From Zhengitettix transpicula (Eukaryota > Arthropoda > Insecta > Orthoptera > Tetrigidae), in NCBI GenBank assembly GCA_037074705.1, contig CM073590.1, forward strand, positions 7,394,001-7,458,000: 64,000 bases of DNA. Reading direction: 5' to 3'. This document shows positions 1 to 11,118 of the stretch, in pieces; within the stretch, counting starts at the first letter, position 1, and each line of letters begins with the position of its first letter. Position numbers and translations under genes: made by a program. The notes under the pieces were generated by a model that saw nothing but the letters and a program-made list of their open reading frames with translations, made no database searches and was not told where the DNA came from.

Positions 1-1572
1 TAATTATTTCTACGATATTTTTCGTTTCATTTTGCAGCTTATAATGTAACATTTTTTTTAGTAAAATAGGGAAATCAGTATTTTTTTATAAATTTTATTA
101 TTATTTTTGTTATGTATTCACATCGAAGTTAAAATATAAATTTCTTTCAAATTTTTTAACGTTCAGTTTCTTAAAGCTGGACGTGTAGAAGCGAAATTTA
201 CATGCCTAAAGACAATGTCATCCTCAATAAATTTTAATAACCCTCATGTCTGACTGAGAAGGTTTTAAAATTCGAAATTTTTGGTATATAACTACGTATG
301 TTAAGCGCTAGAATATTTACACAACAATTCACATTTCTGAAAATTTATCTTATTTTTATACGTATTAAATACCTTTCAATTTAATAATTTTGTTATTCAA
401 CAGCCATAATTTGTATTATTTCAAAAGTTAACACTAAACCAATGGTTAGATAACTCCATATATAAATAAAAACATTCACAGAGTTTGATTAGTATTTCAA
501 TAACGAAACTCAACCATTCAATAATTTTTCTTCTTGTTAATTAATTTAGACTTTCAGATTTATTGATTGATTCCAGTTGTCTACTATTGAGGGAATTGGA
601 TAAGTCTAAAGTACTAATAATTACATAAACAAAAAATAATTTATGTCAAAAGAATCATTATGGAACTATAAGGTTTCAAAACATATTCACTAAAATATAT
701 TTATAAAAATAAGACAATTCAACAGTATAAATGAAAATTCATATGAGGTATTTTGTATTGTAAACTACGGTTTACTAAACTTCCCAAATAACAGTGAAAT
801 TTAGCTTACCCATTATAATTTCGTTTATAGGCTGTATTTCTCCTCCGGTGAAAATGGTTAACATGCAAAATATAGAATAATTGCGCAGTATCAGATGGGC
901 ATGCAAACAAACCGTTACTATTATATCAATTTAAAATATATTATTCAGTATTTGAAAGCAATTAATACAAGCAGAGCGATTTATGAATTCATCGACCGAA
1001 TAAGCAATCGCCATAAATGAGTAAAGTTTTACAATTCTGTCAAATACGTTGCGACTGTAGCATCTTTGGAGGAAGTGTATTAGATAATTTTATACCTGAA
1101 GAGTGCCTACTGTCTCTCTAAGTGAAAGGCAATGATGATCGGTTCGCATGATCATAAGGTTTTTAGTAATACGTTCGTGAAGTTTATCGTTGATAGGAAA
1201 CAAATTTCCATTACGTTTTACTAATTATAGAACTTTTAAAATTTATTTTCTTGGTAGTGTTAATATTCCAAGAACCTTAAACAAAGTCTTTCAACTTACT
1301 GTGCAATTTTTTCGCTTAATATTCGTGTACCTTGTAATCGTATACCGTATAATTGAAAACTAGATAGTATGCAGCGTGCCCTGGGTATTTATTTATATAA
1401 GCCTGAAAAAGTATTTAATTCGACGTTAATCTCTTTGTCAACCCCAGATTTTATCGGCATCAAGAGCTGGAGATTTTTAAACATTTATATTACTCGTCCA
1501 CTAAGCCGTCAGAATGCTAATTTAATAATAACTGGTATGGTGACACACTGTACTCCTTAGTAGATTAACAAG
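1..1572. other. AT-rich DNA, no gene recognised
   Basis: No reading frame here shows a recognisable domain. The longest open frame (1369-1560, 63 codons) has no family motif and is about what chance gives in AT-rich DNA. No terminal repeats or tandem arrays were noticed. It is best described as intergenic or intronic sequence. Confidence 0.5.
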
Positions 1573-1770
1573 TAATAATATTAAATACGGCCTTCATACA
1601 GACAAAAATTTAAATAAAGATAGAAATACTAACAAAATTTAAAAACAAGTTTTTGCCGCTAGAAAAAGACGCTATGCGGCGTGGACTTTTAAGTGTATAA
1701 TTTCGTAGTTTTTGTTTCTTTTATTTAATGTTTGTCAGCATGAAGGTCGTATTTAATAGTATTATTATTA
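1573..1770. repeat. Fold-back (MITE-like) element
   Basis: The two ends form a long imperfect inverted repeat of about 70 bp per arm. The left arm begins TAATAATATTAAATACGG and continues CCTTCATACAGACAAA. The reverse complement of the right end reads nearly the same (TAATACTATTAAATACGACC, then TTCATGCTGACAAACATT). The centre holds a second small hairpin, GCCGC to GCGGC, around a spacer of about 16 nt. There is no coding capacity. Long arms, short length and no ORF fit a non-autonomous DNA element or a fold-back end of a larger element; the superfamily cannot be told. Confidence 0.7.
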
Positions 1771-2051
1771 AGAGCCATTAATATCTATGTTAAATCTACA
1801 AGTAAACCTAATTTTGAGGGAGAATAACGTTTACTCATGATGAAATGCAGTTCGGAGATATATTTCAAGAAAATTCTGCTTTCAATATTAGTATTTGTCT
1901 AGGATATTCCACCAATTCTTTCCATTAAGAGATATTAAGTAAATTGGTTTCGTAGTTGATTTTGTGAAAAATGATGGGGGGGGGGTTCCGAAGAAAATGA
2001 ACTAACATTTAATTTATAATAGTTTGAACGGGAATATTTAACAATAATGAA

Positions 2052-2067
2052 ATATATATATATATAT
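2052..2067. repeat. (AT)n microsatellite next to LTR copy A
   Basis: A pure AT-dinucleotide tract of 16 bp ends exactly where the conserved TGTAATA end of the neighbouring LTR-related segment begins. Together with the tract at 3066-3111 it brackets that element. Confidence 0.9.
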
Positions 2068-3062
2068 TGTAATAAACAACAATTGAGCTTTAATTATTTA
2101 ATTTGAATTTAAAGAATTTTAATGAATTTGCATCTCGTTGAAGCGCCAAAATGTAATAATCACATGGAAGGCTCTTTATTAAATGAAAAGATCGAAATTA
2201 ACAAAAAATATATTTTTTTTGTAAATTTAACTCAATAACAATTACAAATTTTAAAATATTAATTTCTCAGGGCCTTCACTGTGTTTGATAATGGACACAA
2301 CAAATTGATTTTAAAATCTTATTAACAAACAGTTCACATTTACCTAAACAATACGTTGATAAAAATAAATTAAAAAGAAAATAAATTAACTTTGATTGAC
2401 AATTAAAAGAGAACGAAATCTGACTCTATCCTTTAATTACGTTTACAATTAATCGTTACTTACGTAGTGTCCAGCTGGTAGCATCATTCCTTTTGGTTTC
2501 GGAAGTACACTATGGCAAACTTTTACACTGATTCTAAGATTCACAGATTTTAGGTATTGAAGTCACAATTGATAGGCTCCCAAGAACTCGGATGATCCTC
2601 TATTTTGTCAGCTATCTGATGTTTGCTTGCCTTATACGAATCCTATGATTCGTAGATTTGTTAGTCTTTTACCGCTTTGGACTTAAACTGACTTCCTTAT
2701 CTGGCTGGCTACGGACGTAAAACTGCACTCCTTTCCTGGCTGCTGATAGACGTAAAAACTGCTAACTTTGCGATATTTATGGGGTATTACTTCCGTGAAT
2801 GTTTTTACTTTGTCTTAAATTCACAACTTTGTTTAATAATACATTAACGATGGGTTTTCTCTGCTCTAGTATTATTCGTTCCGTCCTCTGAAATGTCCCG
2901 CCATCAACTAACTCTTAAGGCTCTCCAGTTTTAGCGCGAATACGCCATTTTTGACTTTCCGACAAAGCAACAGAGCTCGGTTCCATTGTCGCTTTCGAAG
3001 CTCCTGCCGCTACAATTAATTTTTTTTATTAAAACCAATAAATGGCCTAATTAATTGGCATT

Positions 3063-3065
<3 letters not shown>
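2068..3065 (-). mobile_element. LTR retrotransposon remnant, copy A (LTR plus leader)
   Basis: On the minus strand a roughly 914-bp LTR runs from 3065 (starting TGTAATGCC) to 2152 (ending ATTATTACA), so it has canonical TG...CA ends. It is followed directly by TTTTGGCGC, the usual start of an LTR-element primer binding site. Only about 75 bp of non-coding sequence follows before a second TGTAATA-type end at 2068, so gag and pol are gone. The LTR body matches the copies at 10237, 32767 and 53209; shared blocks include the segments around GGATGATCC and around GTACACT after TTTCGGAAG (plus-strand text). Both outer ends abut TA microsatellite. The family is probably Gypsy-like judging by the primer-binding-site form, but no protein supports this. 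Confidence 0.7.
2144..2151 (-). other. Primer binding site start
   Basis: Reading the minus strand, TTTTGGCGC follows immediately after the LTR terminal CA. The TGGCGC core is the typical tRNA 3'-end complement of many LTR retroelements. The rest of the site (TTCAACGAG) has diverged from the consensus seen at 11186. Confidence 0.5.

Positions 3066-3111
<46 letters not shown>
3066..3111. repeat. (TA)n microsatellite
   Basis: About 45 bp of nearly perfect TA dinucleotides directly follow the 5' end (minus strand) of LTR copy A. One interruption (TTTATA) lies near 3101. Confidence 0.9.
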
Positions 3112-3149
3112 TCTGACTATTGAGAAAACTAATAAATAAATAAACATCA

Positions 3150-3440
3150 GCCAATTTTAAGTCCGAAAAAGAATTTATTTATGTAAAATTGAACAACGTT
3201 TTTCGCTTGTTTTGCGACATCATCAGGCTCAAGTTTAAAAGAAAAATTGATTAACAGGTCATTCTCTCTCATTTCTGGCCACGGTGGTCTATCAATTGTT
3301 TTAAAAAAACTTGAACCGGATGATGTCGCAAAATAAGCAACGAAACGTTGGTATAGCTGAAGAAGATACAAGGTATCAAACGTCATTATAATAAAAATTA
3401 AAATTAAAAATTGTCGGTATAATGTCATTAATTGTTTTAT
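3150..3440. repeat. Fold-back element with hairpin cassettes
   Basis: Arms at about 3190-3240 and 3303-3350 are inverted copies: each holds TTGCGACATCATC followed by a GG-TTCAAG-like block (left arm, plus text) or its complement. Both carry the cassette CTGATGA (GGATGA in the right arm), hairpin, GAAACGTT; the left copy has AAAACGTT. A second cassette follows at 3357-3385: CTGAAGA, then the GATAC/GTATC hairpin, then AAACGTC. Its 3' flank ends GTCATTAATTGTTTTATTAATTC, which recurs in related form at 20225-20345 and 21250-21306. The frame on the minus strand (3147-3428) is a by-product of the repeat. Confidence 0.6.
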
Positions 3441-4199
3441 TAATTCAAAACAGATGTTAAATTAAAACTTTCAAACGTTGTTTAATTTTACATTAATAAA
3501 TTATTTTTTCTGACTTAAAATTGGATTAAGTTTATTTATTTAATATCTAATAATGTTCAAATAAAATGTGGTACTAAGGCAGAGATTGAAAAAGGATGTT
3601 GTTAAAAGTATCTCTATTGTATTCTGTTAATTTGTATCTTACTATAATTAATTAATTGAAGTGAATAATAGATTTGACAGTTTTGTTTACTATGCAGTTT
3701 TAATTGGAACAAATAAAATAACATTGTTTTCATTTCGAAGAAAAGGATTTATTTCTTTTGTGAAAATTAATTTCGTTAATAGTTCACACAAAGTCAGCAT
3801 ACACAGCGCTTCGCGGAAACTGCGCAATCGATTTTCATGTAATCTGAGTTTGTCATTAACAAGAGGTATTGGTTGTAACGTAGCGTCCATAGGCTTGTGA
3901 TCAAAATAAAACCCCAAAGTTTCTTTTGTACAATATTGTCATTTAGAAGTCGATTCTTATTTCCGAGAATTATTATTCCAACATATATTTCGTTTAATTT
4001 TGAAATAATTAAATTAAATTTTTTTTACGGCGGCATCCCGTATTTTGAAACACAAGGTTAGTCGGAAATGAGCAGAACATATTATAAATCATAATAAAAA
4101 CATTTTATATAGTCTGTTTTTCGAGATTGGACAACTTAATTGGGGCTCTAACATTTTGTAGTAAACAAGTTTTCTATTCGGTTGTGAATTCCTAAGGCT
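3441..4199. other. No feature recognised
   Basis: AT-rich sequence without motifs. Overlapping open frames on both strands near 3661-3917 are 75-79 codons long, carry no recognisable domain and overlap each other, so neither is accepted as a gene. Confidence 0.4.
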
Positions 4200-4690
4200 C
4201 TCTAGGTTTGTGGGAGGGACGGTTACTTAAACTTTAAACCTAGATATATGTCATGTGTAAGTCGTGGTTCTATGGTGCAGAGAATCGTACATTAGGTAGG
4301 CAGAGTTTCTGGAGAGCTGACAGTTAATTTTTTGGATAAATAAAGACGGCGAGAGTTCAGTTTTCCAAAAGTCACAAGATGAGAAATAATTTTTCGGAAA
4401 GAAATAGACGGTGAGAGTAAGAAACAGACGGTGAGTTAGTCTTTTTGAATCGCCGAGGAGTGAAGTTGATAAGAAAAATTATTCAGAATGTGAGGAATCA
4501 AATGTGAGGTCCCAAAAACAGCAAGAGAAATATATAAGCACAGTTAATTTGAAAGCCCATTTTCAATATTCTCTTAGAAAATATACTTACTATGTGAAAT
4601 AGGTAGTTTTGCTATTAACAGATACAATGCATCGAAGCTGCTGCACAACTCTTGTCGCCATCAGCCGAAATTATTCGGACAAGAAAAAGG
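4200..4690 (+). other. Purine-rich block with repeated GACGGTGAG and donor-like end
   Basis: The stretch contains several related purine-rich phrases (GACGGCGAGAG, AGACGGTGAGAG, AGACGGTGAGTT), unlike the flanking AT-rich DNA. Near its end a short frame begins at 4627 (MHRSCCTTLVAISRNYSDKK...) and passes AAAAAGGTAATTT at about 4690, which resembles a splice donor. It could be an untranslated leader or first exon, or the leader of an LTR element. No homology is recognised and the frame closes after 47 codons if unspliced, so this is only a candidate. Confidence 0.2.
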
Positions 4691-5309
4691 TAATTTTTGA
4701 AATAAATATTTATTATTTTCCACGCTTATTTGAACCCAGATATTCCCATTTCATTATAGTTCGTAATTAACGCTGAGAATATATAATGTTAATATTATCA
4801 GTTATATTTGTAAATAAAATATTTAGTGTTATTATATCGTAATAGATTTAAAAAATCAATTAAGATGAATTTGTAAAACCTTAATTTAACCTATTTGGAA
4901 ATTGTATTATTACTGAGTATAAGTCGAATTTCATTACTTCAGTTCCGCACCACAAGAAAATGAGTTGAAAATTATGTGATAACATTTTACAATACATTAT
5001 TCGAGATTCCCATATCTATAAAGAAAAAGAGAAATAGAGGTGGTACTTTTGCGGAGAACTAAATATCAGCAAAGAAATATTGACAATAGCCAGTTCAATT
5101 TTTCTCTTTTGTTGGTTGTGAGGGAGTAAGAAGAGATAGAATTTAGTACAGGATATTATTTTAGATAAACAGTGTACAATTGCATTTAATTTATTTGTGT
5201 ATATTGTATAATCCAATTACTTCGATTCAGTGGCTTAAAAGAATATACCCACAATTATAAATAAACCTTTTAATAAATTATACACTAAAAAGCAAAACAG
5301 GGTAACAAC
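4691..5309. other. No feature recognised
   Basis: AT-rich, with no repeats or supported reading frames seen. Confidence 0.4.
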
Positions 5310-5560
5310 GACTTACTCTAAAAACTCAGATTTCATAATGCAAGCTCGAGAACTCGACCTCCGATTTTTGGACAAGACCGGCAGCGCGACTCAACACACG
5401 TTCGAACCACAACGCAACAAAGGAACCTTCTCTGGAGAGACACAAAGTGTCCGCACGCGGAAGGATCGCGTTAGAGCAGTAAATAGAATGGCGGAAAGAG
5501 AGATGTTATGGCGCATAGGCACCAACACATCCCTATATTTAATTTTATTATTTTATATTT
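5310..5560. other. GC-richer unique segment
   Basis: Base composition shifts to a more balanced, CpG-containing sequence with an 80-codon plus-strand frame (5338-5580). The peptide shows no domain I can name and ends in a hydrophobic stretch encoded by AT-rich DNA outside the island. It may be a conserved non-coding element, an exon fragment or an old repeat. Confidence 0.25.
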
Positions 5561-6295
5561 GCTGTAGAGCCAGAAAATAGTTTAAAATGACTCATAATTT
5601 TTAAGTCAGTTCATACATATTTCTAATATTTTAGGTTTAATCGCACTGTTTGCTCACCAGAGCATCGGCCGTTGGACTTTTCACTTAGTTTGAATTTGTT
5701 TGTTTGGATAGGAAGGAATTAGATATATGGCAAGATCAATACCTAACAATTTACATTACATATATTTGTTTCCTTAGTTCAGTCTACATTTTGAATGTGA
5801 AATTGTATATTAAATGCAAACATTTTAACAACGGCATGTACTTATAAATTTTCTATATTACATGCGTTCTACACGTACAATTAATGTGTGGGAACTTTTA
5901 AGACGATTAAAATTAAAAATAATTGAATTATATTATTGTATTCATATGTTTTCTACAATAATATTTTTTATTGCTGGCATCTTGTTCCCTTGGTTCTGTA
6001 ACATAAAATAATTCCTGTAATTCCACGATGCGTTTAAAATGTCGTATTTTTCTCCGTCAGCTTCGTGTTGTCGCACCCAAATGCCGTTTTATTACAAATT
6101 TTCAAAACTGAAATTACCTCCGTGACACCTCGTCGGGTTCATAAGGGTGTATAAACGGGCATACTTTTGTAATGCAAGTATTACCAAGCACACTAGCATT
6201 TTATCAGTCATAGTTCCTTTAATTAGTTCGAGTACAATTATACTTGCTTTTTCAGTTTCCCTCTTGAAGTACAGAATACAAGTGAACAAAAGCGA
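5561..6295. other. No feature recognised
   Basis: AT-rich DNA without recognised repeats or coding potential until the LINE terminus begins at about 6296. Confidence 0.4.
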
Positions 6296-7150
6296 GAGGA
6301 TGCTGCTGATGATGTCAGTGTTATACAAGGATCTCATTCTTTTGTATTTATAGGGACAGAGGCCCTATCAGCAAGGGATTTGGGATGCAGCTTTCATCAT
6401 TTTGATGCAGAAGTGAAGGACCCAGACATCCCAAATATTTTTTAACATTATTTGTGTTTGGGAGATGACTGATGCATACTTTTTTTAATGTTTCAGAGCG
6501 GGGAAAATAACTCAAACAACAATTGTCAGTCTAACGTTAGATTTTCAATAGATCTGGCATAGTAAGGTCATTGTATGGTGGAAAAATGGCGATTTGTATG
6601 TCTCGGTATTTTTTAAAGTTATGGAAAAGGATTTCCTGGGTATAGGTTTCCGTTCAAAGCTTGTAGGATGATGAAAGGTGGGTAAGACATTGTGAATGTT
6701 TATTTTTATGGATCAGTAGCCATAGGATGCACGGAGATCGGCAAGACACTGGTGGACAGGATGGAAATTTAGTAGGCGATGGTGTTGTAATAGATTGATG
6801 GATGGGTATGGGAAGTGAAGTGAAATACAGAAGCGGAGGATTCTTCTTTTCAGGGCCCTTAGAGATTGAAGGTGACATGGTGAGAAGAGAGTAGAATTGA
6901 TGTGACTATAGTTTATTACAGGGAGGATGAATGTTTTGTAAGGATGGAGGAGGGTTTTAGGATGCAAGGAACTGGCTCTGGGACGTAGGCAGCTGATAAG
7001 GTTAAATAATCTCCACATATATGGCTGATGGGAAGAGGTAGATTACTTGGTTCCAGAAAATTATACGTTTTTTTTCTGGATTCTTGAAACTGGTATCGGT
7101 TAGATTGTGCAATTCCTATACCCTGTCTTGGTTAATGTCGGTAAGTTCTA
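6296..7150 (-). mobile_element. Non-LTR retrotransposon 3' fragment, copy 1
   Basis: Minus-strand copy of a LINE 3' end. The coding part (about 7150 down to 6713) is the region just after the reverse transcriptase. It is followed by a 3' untranslated region rich in short blocks shared with the copy at 26692-27700. Both copies end in GGCCTCTG followed by a TATAA block and then a distal block with GACATCATCA- or GATATCATGATG-like sequence. The same terminal block occurs alone at 61276. The element is 5'-truncated, as is usual for LINEs, and its frames are interrupted. The clade was not determined. Confidence 0.7.
6713..7018 (-). pseudogene. LINE ORF2 C-terminal fragment (post-RT region)
   Basis: A 101-residue open segment reads ...LLHPYKTFILPVINYS... 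and continues LRALKRRILRFC, then LNFHPVHQCLADLRASYGY. The pattern of a tyrosine-lysine-threonine phrase followed by I-x-P-V-x-x-Y-S, and after a gap L-R-A-L-x-R-R-I-L-R-F, is typical of the segment following the reverse transcriptase domain in many non-LTR retrotransposons. The homologous segment at about 27100-27330 has extra stops, so both are dead copies. The catalytic RT motifs are not within this fragment. Confidence 0.7.
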
Positions 7151-8049
7151 ATATATTGGCTTATAGTGCATATCTTTAGTCTTATAGCGAACTTTAAGCG
7201 ATCATAAGTCAGCGGTTGATAGTAACATTTCGTATCTCAAAATATACTGTGGCTTAGTATGCACATTTGTTTCCATTAGCGGTATTATTAAAGTAAGGCA
7301 CATCGGCTGTAGAATATAGAAGTGGAGACGAAGATTTTAAGAACTAAATGCATCGTATAGTAAAAGTAATATAGTTACATGTTATAAAAGTAGTCTGTAG
7401 AAAGAACTGGAGTAGACAGTGTTAAGAAAACGCATTAGTAACTTAGTGAACAGTTGGAGAGAAAAATGTGAAGTAAAGCATTTAGTTGTCACGAGGCTGA
7501 GAGTCGATTTAGAGACATGTATCATTTAGGAGCCAGACAGATTAGAAAATTGGGAATATTTACTCATAATTGTTAGTATGTATCAGAAATATTTCTTTAA
7601 GTAATATTTTGGATGTAATAAGAATGCATTATTAAAATTGTTAATACAAACAACTCGGATATTAACTATTCAATCTTTACGTCATCTTCGACGAAAGAAA
7701 TAAAATTAAATAAAAGTACTTGTAGTTGTTTCAAATAATATCGACGAATATTATCCCCACAACCCTTCGGAATAAGGTATTTTCAAAAATATACAGCCTC
7801 TGAGCCTTTTTATATTAAAATTAGGTGTTAATGCATACATCCATTTTTGTTATTTCCTTGCCATCACAATACATTACCAAAATTTCATTATCTTAAGTTA
7901 GGTATTTATAGCTCAAGACTAAGACAATTAAGAAAATCCCAAATTCAACAGTCTAATTATTATTTATTACTGTGCGGTCCCTGTTCCGTGAGAAATGTGA
8001 ACATCTACCTGTACAAGAAAGAAAAGTATCGTCAAGTAGCGAAACTATT
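7151..8049. other. No feature recognised
   Basis: No recognisable domain or repeat. The plus-strand frame starting at 7847 runs into the LINE fragment in a different frame and is not supported as a gene. Confidence 0.4.
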
Positions 8050-8870
8050 AACTTCTGTTAACTCTGTAAAAGGCTCAATTTCTGGGATCATGTATACAAA
8101 TGCACATATAAAGCGAACAGAGTTATAGGACTAATTGTTAGCAATTCTAAACATTTTAAAACCCATCCACCCTATTATATTTATATTTATCTTTAGTAAG
8201 GCCAATATTAGATTATGCTTCATTAATCTCGGATCTCGAGATCTAGAGAAAATTCAGAAGACGTTCCTAAGATTTCTGTATTACATCGAAACTGCGCAAT
8301 ATGCCTTAGACACGCCATACGACGAGCTGCTAGAAAGATACAATATATAGAGAGAAACTTTCAACCACACGTGAGCGAGCGTCAATCCGTTTTCTCTACA
8401 AGTTCCGTAATGATAAATTTGATGATAATACATTGCTGTCTTATGTGAACTTTCGTGCACTATCGTTTACCAACAAACACTAGCAATTATTTTACAGCAC
8501 TAATATTAAATGAATAACAACCTCAAAGGCTCCAATACACTGAATGACTTCCCTATACAATCAATTACCATCTCAACTAGATTAATTTCATTTATATATC
8601 ATTTAAATTCACTATAAACCATTTATTATGCATTTAATGAGAAATAACAAAGGATATGTTTTTATCAAATTAGAATACCGAAATAAAATAAGGTTCTGAT
8701 ATATTATAAGTAATCTGACAAAAATTGTATTAGTTGTATATATTGTATTGAATAAGCGTACTATGTAGCAATGGCTCATTTTATTGTATATGTATTTGTA
8801 AAAAATATATGGTACATAATTGGACATACGTCTGTGTAGTGCCTACAAATAAATAAAATAAACATCGACA
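8050..8870 (+). mobile_element. Non-LTR retrotransposon 3' fragment (different family)
   Basis: Three frame-shifted pieces line up as one RT C-terminal region. FWDHVYKCTYKANRVIGL starts at about 8080, SLVRPILDYASLI at about 8192-8232, and LEKIQKTFLRFLYY with PYDELLERYNI at about 8242-8347. A further piece, FLYKFRNDKFDDNTLLSYV (about 8390), is also typical of these elements. The order matches the tail of many arthropod LINE ORF2 proteins after the catalytic core. The 3' tail near 8850-8867 is an A-rich simple repeat (AAATAAATAAAATAAA), as expected for a LINE end. Stops and frameshifts show it is a pseudo-copy. Confidence 0.75.
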
Positions 8871-9109
8871 ACGTCTATTCAAGATGTCCCATCCTCATGG
8901 GATTTATGCTTTATAAAAATCAGATGTGACAATATGATCATATCTATTCTCTCTTGCATACTGATACCTTAATTTAACAATTTATGCTGGTTGAGTCCTT
9001 TCGTGGTAACTATTTTTTTTATAATTTCAAAGTTTTATTCAAAGAACTGAAATAAATACCGAACATATTCGTATGATGGAACTCAGTCTAAGGTAAATTA
9101 CATTGACGA

Positions 9110-9620
9110 CGAAGCGCATAATTTTCATTATTCCAGTTCGCAGTAGACCGCAACTCAAGAGTCTTAACCGTGCCCGACGATGACTACGGATTTCCGCTAA
9201 GCCTCTTTCCGAAATTCTCCAGCACATATTTGCCAAAGTTTTCCCGGCCGCCAACTTTATTAGCCCTTGTGCTCATTCGTAATTGTGTCGACCCGTTCTC
9301 CCTCCATAACCCCGCTGCTTGTGCATTCAACGCACAGCGTACATTAGCGAGCATTACTTTAATAATATTATTGCCTAGCTCGTCTCCTGCGGCCTCCATT
9401 AGCGTGGAAGTTCCAGATCTGCATTCCTGGAGAGGGAGAGGGCGCCTCTGACCTTCGCAGCACCTGCAGCTGCAATCAGAGAAACGCTTCCTACCTGCCA
9501 ACTGTGCCGCAAGAAAAAACTCGGTCCTGACCCAACAGTCGATTGTCTCCATTGATACGGACAAGCAAACACACGCAGCGATCGAGCCTCTTCACAATGA
9601 CCCTTTTTTCTACAGGTGGA
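9110..9620. other. GC-rich unique island
   Basis: About 500 bp of markedly higher GC and CpG than its surroundings, with long overlapping open frames on both strands (for example 9184-9564 minus, 126 codons; 9170-9451 plus, 93 codons). Simultaneous openness on both strands is what GC-rich DNA does by chance. The peptides show no domain I recognise, and no transposon ends are seen. Candidates are a conserved regulatory element, an exon of an unrecognised gene, or an old GC-rich repeat. Confidence 0.4.
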
Positions 9621-9689
9621 ACTAGAATGACATTGTACAAGGACCGAATATCGCACTAGTTGAACACGAAAGTGACAATACATGTACAG

Positions 9690-9732
9690 TATATTGTAAT
9701 TAACACAAATTTAATTATTGTAATGAACACTG
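9690..9732 (+). repeat. Short dispersed repeat, partner at 32168-32214
   Basis: The segment around TTTAATTATTGTAATGAACAC matches, in inverted orientation, the segment at 32168-32214 over about 43 bp with few differences. It contains two TATTGTAA-type phrases, resembling the terminal TGTAAT of the LTR family, but no larger element could be drawn around it. Confidence 0.45.
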
Positions 9733-10186
9733 ATTTCATTACTGAAATGAATACAAATTATTATATTATATTATTCAATATAATTTGAATTGAATATAAA
9801 ATCTAAGTTTTACATAAATACATTGGCAGAGAGAGTTGATGCATTGTTAGAGACTCACTGAAGTCAGAAATATATAAATTGTCCTTGGATTTTGTTTCTC
9901 ATGAATAATGCTAAATGATAAAATTAATAAAAGATATAAATATGTGAAGAAAATTGAAATCTACAGTATTTGAGTATCATACACGTCCTGACTGGAGAAA
10001 TATTTTTCTCTTAAATAGTATCACGTTGTAGGGGAAGACGTGGGCTGGTCTGTGGAAACCGTGAGACAAGCTTGAAGTTTGTTTTAAAAGCAAAAACTTG
10101 TTAATAATAAGTAACACAGCTATAAACGGCAACAGCACTTCTATAGCCTCTGTAGAGAGACTGGTATCTATTTTTCGTATTCAAAA

Positions 10187-10189
<3 letters not shown>
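9733..10189. other. No feature recognised
   Basis: AT-rich sequence, no supported genes or repeats. Confidence 0.4.

Positions 10190-10236
<47 letters not shown>
10190..10236. repeat. (AT)n microsatellite before LTR copy B
   Basis: About 46 bp of uninterrupted AT dinucleotides end exactly at the TGTAATGCC start of the LTR. Confidence 0.95.
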
Positions 10237-10239
<3 letters not shown>

Positions 10240-11118
10240 AATGCCAATTAATTAATCAATTAATTGTTTTTAAATAAATTTGAATGTTGACGAACAGTTT
10301 GTATTATAGCGAGAGCGAGCAGAGCGAAAATGAGTGGTAAGCTCTGTTCCTATTATTGAGAGCGCGGAATGGCGTTTACGCGCGCAAAAGCATAGTCAGT
10401 TGGCAGTAAGCAGCGAGGAGCAAAAGTCAAAAGTCTGTTTCGAGGAGCGAAAGAGGAAAGTCTACAGAGAGGAGCGGAATAGAGAAGTCGATGTCTAAGA
10501 GCAGCCACGAAAGGATAGACATTTTAAAATAAATCTTTACTGAGCTATTTTGCAGTTTCAATCCAAACCGATCGAAAATCGGTAAAAGACTATAAAAATT
10601 TGGAACTCCTAAGATTCCTGTAAGCAAGCAGTCATTCGATAGCTGACCATTTTGGAGAGGATCATCCGAGTTCCTGGAAGCCTAGAACTTCCATAAGTGT
10701 AGAATCTGTGAGAAAAACTTAGAATCTGTGTAAATATTTTGCAATATAGTGCACTTTTTGAAGCTCTAAAAGAATGCTGGTACCAGCCGAACAATGCGTA
10801 AGTAACAAAAACCTTAATAAAAATCTGTAAACGCTAACTAAAAGGTTAAAGTCAGATTTTGTTCGTTTTTCTTGTAGTTTTTCTTTCATTTATCAACATA
10901 TTATTTTCAAGTAAATTTTCATTAGTATTGTTAATCAGATCATTCAATAATATTCTCTGTAAATCATCAAACCCAGTAAAGGTCTTGAGAGAACAGATCT
11001 CAAATTTTATTTGGAATTGTCTTTTACCATTGAAAGCCACTAAAGAAAAATAAAATTATTTTGTTTGTTAATTTTTTATCTTTTTCATTTAAATAACCTC
11101 ACATTGTTAATTATTACA
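10237..11118 (+). mobile_element. LTR of a retrotransposon, copy B
   Basis: An 882-bp LTR reads TGTAATGCCAATTAATTAA at its start and ATTGTTAATTATTACA at its end, so it has TG...CA termini. It is the plus-strand counterpart of the copy at 2152-3065 and is related to those at 32767 and 53209. Shared landmarks include GTGTAGAATCTGTGA, GGTACCAGC and GTCAGATTT(T)GTTCG near the 3' end. The R/U5-type region is rich in GAGCGA and GAGGAGCGA phrases (about 10305-10480). No TATA box was seen at a convincing place. Primer-binding-site-like sequence follows immediately. Confidence 0.75.

Noticed and set aside
1369..1560. 63-codon plus-strand frame
   Set aside because: No domain, no start or splice context, and length within chance expectation.
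1976..1985. Run of ten G residues
   Set aside because: Unusual in AT-rich DNA but a simple homopolymer without supporting structure; other G-runs for a quadruplex are missing.
3661..3917. Overlapping frames on both strands
   Set aside because: They overlap antisense to each other and show no family features.
9184..9564. 126-codon minus-strand frame
   Set aside because: Lies in a GC-rich island where several frames are open; peptide has no recognisable domain, so not called as a gene.
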